7,369 nucleotides of DNA from the NCBI GenBank assembly GCA_003661745.1, contig QMWS01000033.1, positions 1 to 7,369 of the forward strand, in the 5' to 3' direction. Numbering within the stretch: position 1 is the first letter of the stretch; each line of letters begins with the position of its first letter. The notes below the pieces were generated by a model. The model was not told the DNA's origin. It searched no databases and saw only the letters and a program-made list of their open reading frames with translations. The position numbers and the translations under genes were made by a program. This DNA is from Thermoprotei archaeon. GTDB taxonomy: Archaea > Thermoproteota > Thermoprotei_A > Sulfolobales > NBVN01. Positions 1-5,447 of the stretch are shown piece after piece.

Positions 1-87
1 GTGATATTAGTGGCTGCTATCTTCGGTATTACACTATATATTATTTTGAGGGCCATGAGGTACTCTGTGTCTGAGTCAGTAACTTAA
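1..87 (+). CDS. C-terminal tail of a membrane protein (partial)
   Basis: Reading frame 1 is open from the left edge to a TAA at 85-87 and encodes 28 residues. About the first 17 are strongly hydrophobic (Val, Ile, Leu, Ala, Phe, Tyr), followed by Arg-Ala-Met-Arg and a short polar tail ending in Glu-Ser-Val-Thr. This is what the last transmembrane helix of an integral membrane protein looks like, with the Arg residues at the membrane edge. The family cannot be told from so little. Its stop is only 33 bases before the oxidoreductase gene and on the same strand, so it could be the upstream member of the same operon, for instance a transporter or a membrane subunit of a hydrogenase/antiporter complex; that is inference. 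Another frame is also open up to base 74 but is less hydrophobic, so the frame choice is not certain. Confidence 0.5.
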   Translation: MILVAAIFGITLYIILRAMRYSVSESVT

Positions 88-90
88 TTA

Positions 91-99
91 AGTTATACC
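91..99 (+). promoter_or_regulatory. possible TATA-like element before the formate dehydrogenase operon
   Basis: The A/T-rich run from about 85 to 99 contains TTATA at 93-97, about 25 bases before the TTG start at 121. It could serve as an internal promoter for the redox operon. Against this, transcription from it would start almost at the codon and leave no room for the SD at 112-117, and read-through from the upstream gene is an equally good explanation. Confidence 0.22.
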
Positions 100-111
100 T
101 GAGAAATAGTC

Positions 112-117
112 GGTGGT
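112..117 (+). promoter_or_regulatory. ribosome binding site supporting the TTG start at 121
   Basis: GGTGGT lies three bases before TTG 121 and matches the GGTG-type SD seen before several other genes here. It favours TTG 121 over the downstream in-frame ATG at 154, which has no comparable motif. Confidence 0.55.
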
Positions 118-120
118 TTA

Positions 121-1167
121 TTGAGGATATATGATCACTTGAGATTCTCATTTATGTGCAGCCCTCAGAGAGTTAGGGGAACTGGGCATAGGGTAGCTAT
201 CGTAGGTGCTGGCCCTGCAGGGCTATTTGCTGCTGGATACCTAGCCTGCATGGGTCACGAAGTACACGTCTACGATAAGCTCCCCGAACCTGGGGGACTG
301 ATGCTCTTCGTAATTCCCGAATTTAAGGTATCGATACCTAGGGTTAAGGGAGGTACATCAGAATTAGCTGACGTGTTTAACGTAAAGTTCTATACGAGAA
401 CTAAGGTGTTTGGTGGTGCGAGGAGTAAGGAGGAGGGGGACGCTTACGTCACTAAGGAGGTAGAGCTTAAGGACTTAATTAAGGACTACGACGCAGTCCT
501 CATCGCTACAGGCACGTGGAGCGTGGGTAAGCTTAACGTACCTGGCGAGGACTTGAGGGGAGTGTACTCAGCTCTCGAGTACTTATTTAGGGCTAAGGCG
601 GCAAGGCTAGGTCACATACCCCGTGATGAGGTACCTCAGCTTAGGGGGCGTAGGGTAGCTATAGTAGGCGGTGACATAATGGCTGTTGATGCCGCACTAG
701 AAGCTTTTTATGACGGAGCTGGCACCATATACGTATTCTATGAAGGCACGATCAAGGACGTCCCAGCAGGTGAGTACTGCATAAGGTCCTTAACTGATAG
801 GGGTGTTAAGTTCGTAGAACTCACCAAGCCTAAGTCGATAGTCGGTGATAGGGGTGAGGTAGCGGGTATAGAGCTAGCTAAGGTTGACCCACGTACTAGA
901 GAGCCCATACCCGGCTCTGAATTCCTTGTTGATGTTAACATAGTAATTAATGCTACTGAAGTCAAGCCTACGCCACCAGTCGCTAACGGCTACTTAGGGA
1001 TTAAGGTGAGTGGGGACGGCAGGATAGTGGTTAATGAGAGGCATGTAGCGGCTGAGAAAGTATTTGCCGCAGGTGACGTAGTTCTAGGTCCTACACGTGT
1101 AGGAGACGCAGCATTAGACGGCCTCTACGCAGCCGAGTCTATTCACGAGTACCTACTGTATGGTTGA
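121..1167 (+). CDS. GltD-like FAD/NAD(P)-binding oxidoreductase, formate dehydrogenase-associated
   Basis: A 348-residue flavoprotein of the glutamate synthase small subunit (GltD)/NfnB class, which moves electrons between Fe-S partners and NAD(P)(H). Seen in the sequence: an FAD-binding Rossmann motif GAGPAG at 29-34, followed by an acidic residue after the second strand (Asp52) and Pro-Gly-Gly at 57-59; the Ala-Thr-Gly at 129-131 and Val-Pro-Gly-Glu-Asp at 140-144 typical of this family; a second dinucleotide fold at 178-190; and the C-terminal FAD motif Phe-Ala-Ala-Gly-Asp at 315-319. Two things are odd. The second fold reads Gly183-Gly184-Asp185-Ile-Met-Ala188, where relatives have Gly-x-Gly-x-x-Ala, so the second motif glycine is Asp. 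The N-terminal cysteine-rich Fe-S domain of GltD is absent (only Cys13 and Cys43 in the first 60 residues), and relatives are usually about 450 residues or more. The four-cluster ferredoxin starts 9 bases downstream and probably supplies the missing Fe-S wiring. It is likely cytoplasmic, since no signal peptide is seen. NADH or NADPH preference cannot be read. Confidence 0.85.
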   Translation: MRIYDHLRFSFMCSPQRVRGTGHRVAIVGAGPAGLFAAGYLACMGHEVHVYDKLPEPGGLMLFVIPEFKVSIPRVKGGTSELADVFNVKFYTRTKVFGGARSKEEGDAYVTKEVELKDLIKDYDAVLIATGTWSVGKLNVPGEDLRGVYSALEYLFRAKAARLGHIPRDEVPQLRGRRVAIVGGDIMAVDAALEAFYDGAGTIYVFYEGTIKDVPAGEYCIRSLTDRGVKFVELTKPKSIVGDRGEVAGIELAKVDPRTREPIPGSEFLVDVNIVINATEVKPTPPVANGYLGIKVSGDGRIVVNERHVAAEKVFAAGDVVLGPTRVGDAALDGLYAAESIHEYLLYG

Positions 1168-1173
1168 GGTGGT
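1166..1173 (+). promoter_or_regulatory. ribosome binding site of first ferredoxin gene
   Basis: GAGGTGGT overlaps the TGA stop of the oxidoreductase gene (1165-1167) and ends three bases before ATG 1177. This strong SD embedded in the upstream stop indicates coupled translation within one operon. Confidence 0.6.
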
Positions 1174-1176
1174 CAT

Positions 1177-1677
1177 ATGGCTAAGCGCGTCCTCCACGTA
1201 GACGCAACACTATGCATGGGCTGCAAGACATGTCAAGGTGTCTGCGAATTCATACATAAGGGAGTACCTCTAGTAAGGGTTTACGAGCCACTAAAGGGGA
1301 TATTTATGCCTATAGTCTGCAGGCACTGTGAGAAGGCACCGTGCGTTGAGGTATGCCCTACGCACGCCCTACATAAGGATGAGGAGGGTGTTGTGCTAGT
1401 AAATAGCTCTAAGTGCATAGGTTGCTTAATGTGTCTAGCGGTGTGTCCGTTCGGTGCACTAATGCTTGACTCAAGAACGAGAACTATAGTTAAGTGCGAT
1501 ATGTGCGTAGATCTTAGAGCTCAAGGCGTCCCACCCGCCTGCGCCTCAGCGTGCCCGGCAGCAGCCATAGCTTACGGAACTATCGAAGAGGTAGGTGACA
1601 AGATAAGGAAGAGGACAGCTGAAGTGCTTGTGAGGACTAGGTTCATGCCGGGCTACACGTTATTTAGGGTGCCTTAA
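1177..1677 (+). CDS. four-cluster [4Fe-4S] ferredoxin, HycB/DmsB-type electron-transfer subunit
   Basis: A 166-residue iron-sulfur protein that would carry electrons between the formate dehydrogenase catalytic subunit and its acceptors. Sixteen cysteines form four cluster-binding sets: 13/16/19/23, 48/51/56/60, 80/83/86/90 and 107/110/122/126. This order (ferredoxin motif, the RHCEKAPC motif, a second ferredoxin motif followed by Pro, then CxxC with a distant CxxxC) is the signature of HycB, HydN, CooF and DmsB-like subunits that partner molybdopterin oxidoreductases. There is no Tat signal and no transmembrane anchor, so a cytoplasmic complex is likely. It lies between the GltD-like gene and fdhA, with 9- and 10-base gaps, and its paralogue follows fdhA. 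In bacteria a HycB-like domain is fused to GltD in AegA-type proteins, so this one may pair with the flavoprotein rather than directly with FdhA; that pairing is inference. The ATG start is well supported by its SD. Confidence 0.9.
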   Translation: MAKRVLHVDATLCMGCKTCQGVCEFIHKGVPLVRVYEPLKGIFMPIVCRHCEKAPCVEVCPTHALHKDEEGVVLVNSSKCIGCLMCLAVCPFGALMLDSRTRTIVKCDMCVDLRAQGVPPACASACPAAAIAYGTIEEVGDKIRKRTAEVLVRTRFMPGYTLFRVP

Positions 1678-1683
1678 GGTGAG
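1678..1683 (+). promoter_or_regulatory. ribosome binding site that decides the fdhA start (GTG 1688)
   Basis: GGTGAG follows directly on the ferredoxin TAA stop (1675-1677) and lies four bases before GTG 1688. An in-frame GTG at 1679 sits inside this SD and has no SD of its own, so 1688 is the better start. Confidence 0.6.
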
Positions 1684-1687
1684 ATCT

Positions 1688-3748
1688 GTGAGTGAGGTAA
1701 GGCTAACACCTGTCATCTGCCCCTTCTGTGGGTTCGGCTGCAAGTTGTATGTAAGGAGCATTGATGGGGTTCCAGCAGGTATTGAGTTCTATGATAAGGG
1801 AGGTGTTAATGAGGGTAAGCTATGCCCTAAAGGTGTTGCAGCTGTCGATTTTCTGAGGCACCCTGAAAGGTTGAGGAAGCCTCTAAGAAGGGTTGGCGAG
1901 AGGGGTGAGGGGAGGTTTAAGGAGATAAGCTGGAGTGAGGCGATTAAGGAGGTCGCTACACGGCTAAAGGAAATTAAGAAGGTTTTTGGTGCAGAATCGG
2001 TAGGCTTCCTCTCGAGTGCTAGATGTACTAATGAGGAGAATTACCTAATGCAGAAACTTGCTAGACTTTACGGCAGTGGTAACATAGACCACTGCGCTAG
2101 GTTATGTCACTCAGCTACCGTCGCAGGACTAATTAAGTGTCTCGGCGCTGGAGCGCAGTCAAGCCCCTTCACGGACATCCTGAAGACTAGGGTAATTCTA
2201 GTATGGGGCTATAATCCAGCTGAGACGCACCCACTACTCATGAGGTATGTACTTAAGGCTAAGGACCTAGGCGCTAAGTTAATAGTTGTTGATCCTAGGA
2301 GGACGCGCACAGCTAGATTCGCGGATATTCACTTGCAGATAAGACCAGGTACTGACATAGCACTAGCTAATGCAATGATGAACGTAATAATCAGTAATGA
2401 CCTATACGACAGGGACTTCATAGTTAGGAGAACTGAGGGCTTTGAGGAGCTAAAGAAGTTAGTCATGAAGTACACTCCTAAGTATGCTGAGGAAGTAACT
2501 GGGGTTACAGCAGCACTCATAGATGAAGCAGCTAGGACCTTTGCCTCCGCAGGGAGGGGGGTCATTATGTGGGCTATGGGCTTGACGCAGCATACCGTAG
2601 GTACGTATAACGTAGTGGCCCTAGCCGATCTAGCACTCCTCTGCGGATACGTAGGGAGGGAGGGGTGTGGCGTCTACCCGATGAGAGGCCAGAACAATGT
2701 TCAAGGAGCATGCGATATGGGCGCCCTCGTAGAATTCCTTCCTGGCTATAGGCCAGCAGCCGCTGAAGAAAAGAGAAAGGAAGTAGCTAAGTTATGGGGA
2801 GTTGATGAATTACCTGAGCCGGGGTTAACCGTAGTTGAGATGGTGAATGAAGCAGGCAGCGGGAGGATTAAGGCTATGTACATAATGGGTGAGAACCCGG
2901 TAGTTAGCGACCCTAATACAAGCCACGTAATTAAGGCATTGAACAACTTAGAATTCCTCGTAGTTCAGGACATATTCTTAACTGAAACAGCTGCTTACGC
3001 AGACATAGTATTACCTGCAGCAGCATATGCTGAGAAGGAGGGTTCACTTACGTCATCTGAGAGGAGGGTTCAATGGAGTTTTAAAGCAGCTGAACCGCCC
3101 GGTGAGGCAAGACCTGATTGGGTGATACTATCTTCAGTTGCTCGTGAATTAGGATTAAAGGGCTTTAATTACTCGTCACCTGAGGACATACTTAGAGAGA
3201 TAAACGCTGTCGTACCCCAGTATAGGGGAATAACACCTGAAAGACTCAAGTCGAGTCCCGAAGGGGTTTTCTGGCCATGCCCTAGTGAGGGACATCCAGG
3301 AACTATGAGGTTGTATGAGGAGAGATTCCTGACCTGCAACGGTAAAGCGAAGTTAGTAGGTGTAGAGCACAGGGAGCCAGCCGAAAAACCCGATCGTGAG
3401 TACCCGCTAATACTAACTACTGTCAGGGTCGTCGGTCAGTACCATACGCTAACAATGACTGGGAGGTCCCTATCATTAGTGAGAAGGTGGCCTGAACCAT
3501 ACGTCGAGGTGAATCCTGAAGACGCAAGAAGGTACGGAGTAAGCGATGGTGATGAAGTATATGTAGTTACCCGTAGGGGGAGGTACAAGTGTAAGGTTAA
3601 AGTAACCTCAAGTATTAGGGAAGGCGTAGTTGCTATTCCATGGCATTGGGGGGCTAACATATTAACCATTGATGCCCTAGACCCGACCTGTAAGATTCCC
3701 GAGTACAAGGTATGTGCCTGCAGGATAGAGAGGGTAGGAGGTGGTTAG
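1688..3748 (+). CDS. fdhA: formate dehydrogenase catalytic (alpha) subunit, Mo/W-bisPGD, Cys form
   Basis: A 686-residue molybdopterin oxidoreductase closely resembling E. coli formate dehydrogenase H (FdhF), which oxidises formate to CO2. An N-terminal [4Fe-4S] site is formed by Cys11, Cys14, Cys18 and Cys46, with the Cys-Pro-Lys-Gly that places a lysine (Lys48) between cluster and pterin. The active-site segment has Cys140-His141, with Cys where FdhF has selenocysteine, and Arg333 lies in the conserved stretch RGQNNVQGACDMGAL. Counted from GTG 1688 these fall at the same numbers as Sec140, His141 and Arg333 of FdhF. The dinucleotide-binding C-terminal domain begins near residue 570. No Tat signal is present, so the enzyme should be cytoplasmic. 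Length is close to FdhF (about 715). Mo or W cannot be decided; W is common in hyperthermophiles. The gene sits between two paralogous ferredoxin genes, and a mobA homologue for its cofactor is nearby. An alternative start, GTG 1679, would add three residues. Other family members such as nitrate reductases fit much less well. Confidence 0.94.
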   Translation: MSEVRLTPVICPFCGFGCKLYVRSIDGVPAGIEFYDKGGVNEGKLCPKGVAAVDFLRHPERLRKPLRRVGERGEGRFKEISWSEAIKEVATRLKEIKKVFGAESVGFLSSARCTNEENYLMQKLARLYGSGNIDHCARLCHSATVAGLIKCLGAGAQSSPFTDILKTRVILVWGYNPAETHPLLMRYVLKAKDLGAKLIVVDPRRTRTARFADIHLQIRPGTDIALANAMMNVIISNDLYDRDFIVRRTEGFEELKKLVMKYTPKYAEEVTGVTAALIDEAARTFASAGRGVIMWAMGLTQHTVGTYNVVALADLALLCGYVGREGCGVYPMRGQNNVQGACDMGALVEFLPGYRPAAAEEKRKEVAKLWGVDELPEPGLTVVEMVNEAGSGRIKAMYIMGENPVVSDPNTSHVIKALNNLEFLVVQDIFLTETAAYADIVLPAAAYAEKEGSLTSSERRVQWSFKAAEPPGEARPDWVILSSVARELGLKGFNYSSPEDILREINAVVPQYRGITPERLKSSPEGVFWPCPSEGHPGTMRLYEERFLTCNGKAKLVGVEHREPAEKPDREYPLILTTVRVVGQYHTLTMTGRSLSLVRRWPEPYVEVNPEDARRYGVSDGDEVYVVTRRGRYKCKVKVTSSIREGVVAIPWHWGANILTIDALDPTCKIPEYKVCACRIERVGGG
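3737..3744 (+). promoter_or_regulatory. ribosome binding site that decides the second ferredoxin start (GTG 3751)
   Basis: GGAGGTGG lies within the last codons of fdhA and ends six bases before GTG 3751. This favours GTG 3751 over the in-frame ATG at 3712, which would overlap fdhA by 37 bases and add 13 residues with no counterpart in the paralogous ferredoxin. Confidence 0.65.
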
Positions 3749-3750
3749 TT

Positions 3751-4242
3751 GTGGGTAAGAAGATAATACTTATCGACTTAAGCAGGTGCATCGGTTGCAG
3801 AGCATGTGAGGTAGCATGTGAGAAATTCAACGGTGCTTCGAAAATAACGGTGTTTGAGCTAGAGGACGTACTGACCATGCCGCTCAACTGTAGGCACTGC
3901 GAGAAGGCGCCATGCATAAGCATATGCCCAACAGACGCGTTATATACCGATGAGGATGGCGCAGTACTCCTCTCGCCACTAAAGTGCATTGGGTGCATGA
4001 TGTGTGCTATAGTGTGTCCTTTCGGTATACCCGAGTTTGATGAATTGAATAAGGTCATGATGAAGTGTGATTTATGTAGGGACAGGAGGGCTATGGGCTT
4101 GCTGCCAGCATGCGTAGCTACGTGCCCTACTGACGCGTTAGTTTACGGCGACGTAAATGAAGTACTGCCGAGGAAGCGTGAGTACGTAGCCCAAAAAGCA
4201 ATAATACTTAGTAAGGAAGTAGGTGATGTCCTACTTAAGTAG
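3751..4242 (+). CDS. second four-cluster [4Fe-4S] ferredoxin, HycB/DmsB-type, paralogue of 1177-1677
   Basis: A 163-residue electron-transfer protein with sixteen cysteines in four sets: 13/16/19/23, 47/50/55/59, 79/82/85/89 and 106/109/121/125. The layout is that of the ferredoxin upstream of fdhA, shifted by one residue after the first set; both begin Met-x-Lys-(Lys/Arg), carry an identical RHCEKAPC motif and have similar spacing to the end of the cluster region, so they are clearly paralogues. It starts two bases after the fdhA stop, so translation is probably coupled to fdhA, making it the best candidate for the direct beta subunit of the formate dehydrogenase; that assignment is inference. 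There is no signal peptide or membrane anchor. The C-terminal tail after residue 133 is basic and differs from that of the paralogue, which may give partner specificity. An upstream ATG at 3712 is less likely for the SD and homology reasons given at the ribosome binding site. Confidence 0.9.
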   Translation: MGKKIILIDLSRCIGCRACEVACEKFNGASKITVFELEDVLTMPLNCRHCEKAPCISICPTDALYTDEDGAVLLSPLKCIGCMMCAIVCPFGIPEFDELNKVMMKCDLCRDRRAMGLLPACVATCPTDALVYGDVNEVLPRKREYVAQKAIILSKEVGDVLLK

Positions 4243-4255
4243 CGTTGGACATAGT

Positions 4256-4259
4256 GGTG
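4256..4259 (+). promoter_or_regulatory. weak ribosome binding site for the HycF-like gene
   Basis: GGTG seven bases before TTG 4267. It is weaker than the other SDs in this operon; AAGGA at 4290-4294 before the in-frame ATG 4300 is a rival. Confidence 0.35.
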
Positions 4260-4266
4260 TGCAGTA

Positions 4267-4752
4267 TTGGGTACTGAAATACGGTACAACAAGGACAGCA
4301 TGCCTAAAATAGACCCTAAGCTATGTATAGGTTGTAGGGCATGCTCCAACGCATGTCCATCGAATGCCATAGTCATTAAGGACGACCTGATTCAGGGGAC
4401 TAGAAGCATTGTTTTAGACCTAAGCCACTGCATAGGTTGTAGAGCTTGCGGCGAGGTATGTATTAAGGACGCTATTGAATTTATCGAGGAAATCGAGCTG
4501 GTATCACTAAGTATGGGCAACCTCACCGAAGAGGTTACGTTAAAGCTAGCTAAGTGCCCGATATGCGGCAACTTCAGTGAATTTACTGAAAAACAAATTG
4601 AGGAAGCTAAGAAAGCACTCACTGACCTACCAGGCGAGTTCATTGAGGAGATAATGAAGTACCTACCACTCTGTAGAAAATGTAGGAGGAGGTACTTATT
4701 AATGAACGCTAGTGAATTAAGCTTGCTGAAGTTCATGCTTAAGGCGTTTTAG
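4267..4752 (+). CDS. HycF/HyfH-like polyferredoxin with C-terminal CxxC pairs
   Basis: A 161-residue protein with two classical [4Fe-4S] motifs (Cys20/23/26/30, followed by Pro-Ser-Asn-Ala, and Cys55/58/61/65), then CxxC at 97/100 and CxxC at 136/139 separated by a charged helical stretch, which together look like a zinc- or iron-binding knuckle. The order and several words (CIGC-AC--ACPSNA, LxHCI-C--C-EVC, then C--C near the end) match E. coli HycF and HyfH, the Fe-S subunits of formate hydrogenlyase and hydrogenase-4 related to NuoI. In those complexes it links ferredoxin subunits to the hydrogenase. It is the last gene of the formate dehydrogenase operon, 24 bases after the second ferredoxin. 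The second cluster motif is followed by Ile rather than Pro, a mild departure. No hydrogenase subunit is visible in the window, so whether it feeds a hydrogenase or acts as a soluble adaptor is open. Start: TTG 4267 is used; ATG 4300 (residue 12) is possible. The 3' end overlaps mobA by 14 bases. Confidence 0.8.
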   Translation: MGTEIRYNKDSMPKIDPKLCIGCRACSNACPSNAIVIKDDLIQGTRSIVLDLSHCIGCRACGEVCIKDAIEFIEEIELVSLSMGNLTEEVTLKLAKCPICGNFSEFTEKQIEEAKKALTDLPGEFIEEIMKYLPLCRKCRRRYLLMNASELSLLKFMLKAF

Positions 4753-5371
4753 CTACATCATTACGTAAGTAGAGGTCACTCATCCTGTTTAAATTGAGGA
4801 ATTCGACCTCAGGATTTCTCGATAGGTAGTGTACGGGAACGTACCTAGTACGCATGCGCGCGTATAGCTCAGAAACCTTCTTAATACGTAATTTCATTAA
4901 TTCCCTAGTAGCCCGAATAGCTGCAACAGTTCTTACTCCAGCAGTGAGCGGTTCAATGTAGCCATTAGGCCACCTAGGTACGGCTGCATCATAACCAGCT
5001 AAAACAAACTCCTCAAGCTTCCTATACGTACCTAACGATATGTACGGGACATCAGCTGGTGCTATGTAAGTTAACTCACACGAACTATGAAGGAGCCCTG
5101 TACAGATACCAGCTAAAGGACCGTAGTCAGTAAGGACGTCAGTAACTAGCCTTACTGAGCATGGGAGGAGTCTTGCCAGCACCTTAGCCTGCTCCACATC
5201 CCTAACACAGACTATTATCTCATTAACGTGCCTAGTAAAGCGACTAATGATGCGTAGTATCAGTGGAGTACCGCCAAACGCTACTATTGGCTTATATATG
5301 CGCCCTAGCCTACTACCCTTACCTCCAGCCAAGACCAGTAGCGCCCTTCGGAGCCCCAACCTTCCCCACAC
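4739..5371 (-). CDS. mobA: molybdenum cofactor guanylyltransferase (MobA family)
   Basis: A 210-residue nucleotidyltransferase predicted to join GMP from GTP to molybdopterin, giving the guanine dinucleotide cofactor. The nucleotide-binding loop Leu-Ala-Gly-Gly-x-Gly-Ser-Arg at 14-21, followed by Lys27-Pro28, is the family signature. Gly-Pro-Leu-Ala-Gly at 84-88 is the MobA guanine/ribose-binding motif, Ala-Asp-Val-Pro at 106-109 supplies the metal-binding Asp107, and Phe-Leu-Asn-Leu-Asn at 191-195 with Asp199-Leu200 matches the usual C-terminal N-x-N...D-L element. Length is normal for MobA. Its product is a bisPGD precursor, just what the neighbouring formate dehydrogenase needs, though the gene is on the opposite strand and converges on the operon with a 14-base overlap of coding ends. 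The start is GTG 5371, with GAGAGG (plus-strand 5377-5382) five bases upstream. An in-frame TTG four codons later is an alternative. A different sugar-phosphate nucleotidyltransferase is possible but the GPLAG and N-x-N motifs argue for MobA. Confidence 0.86.
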   Translation of the reverse strand: MWGRLGLRRALLVLAGGKGSRLGRIYKPIVAFGGTPLILRIISRFTRHVNEIIVCVRDVEQAKVLARLLPCSVRLVTDVLTDYGPLAGICTGLLHSSCELTYIAPADVPYISLGTYRKLEEFVLAGYDAAVPRWPNGYIEPLTAGVRTVAAIRATRELMKLRIKKVSELYARMRTRYVPVHYLSRNPEVEFLNLNRMSDLYLRNDVAKTP

Positions 5372-5376
5372 TTAAG

Positions 5377-5382
5377 CCTCTC
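5377..5382 (-). promoter_or_regulatory. ribosome binding site of mobA
   Basis: GAGAGG on the minus strand, five bases before GTG 5371; it supports this start over the TTG at 5359-5357. Confidence 0.4.
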
Positions 5383-5406
5383 GCTTGCTACATTAAGATA
5401 CTAGTT

Positions 5407-5421
5407 TACACCTTATTTACC
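5407..5421. promoter_or_regulatory. possible divergent promoter shared by mobA and the HprK-like gene
   Basis: The only A/T-rich core in the middle of the 76-base divergent spacer is TTATTTA at 5413-5419, which reads TAAATAA on the other strand. Centred at 5416, it would start transcription near 5442 on the plus strand, giving a nearly leaderless mRNA for ATG 5448, and near 5390 on the minus strand, giving a short leader that includes the mobA SD. One block could thus serve both genes. This rests on the usual TATA-to-start distance of about 26 bases in archaea. Confidence 0.35.
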
Positions 5422-5422
5422 C

Positions 5423-5446
5423 CTGCCCCACATTTCTTAGGGGCGG
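5423..5446. repeat. inverted repeat abutting the start of the HprK-like gene
   Basis: GCCCC at 5425-5429 and GGGGC at 5440-5444 form a perfect 5-base inverted repeat around a 10-base spacer; as RNA it extends by a U-G and a C-G pair to a 7-pair stem (5423-5429 with 5440-5446). The G-rich arm ends just before ATG 5448. It may be a protein-binding operator in DNA, or an RNA hairpin hiding the region before the start if transcription begins further upstream. Confidence 0.4.
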
Positions 5447-5447
5447 T

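Noticed and set aside
2105..2110. Possible selenocysteine in the formate dehydrogenase
   Set aside because: The active-site codon is TGT (Cys), not TGA, and the frame is uninterrupted.
3712..3750. ATG 3712 as start of the second ferredoxin
   Set aside because: It would overlap fdhA by 37 bases and add 13 residues that the paralogue lacks, while GTG 3751 has a strong SD at the right distance.
3654..4058. 134-codon open frame on the minus strand
   Set aside because: It lies antisense to the end of fdhA and the second ferredoxin; its composition (many His, Met and Ser) is what cysteine-rich ferredoxin DNA gives when read backwards, and it has no recognisable motif.
4392..4736. 114-codon minus-strand open frame inside the HycF-like gene
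   Set aside because: Antisense shadow of a gene with clear Fe-S motifs; no domain seen.
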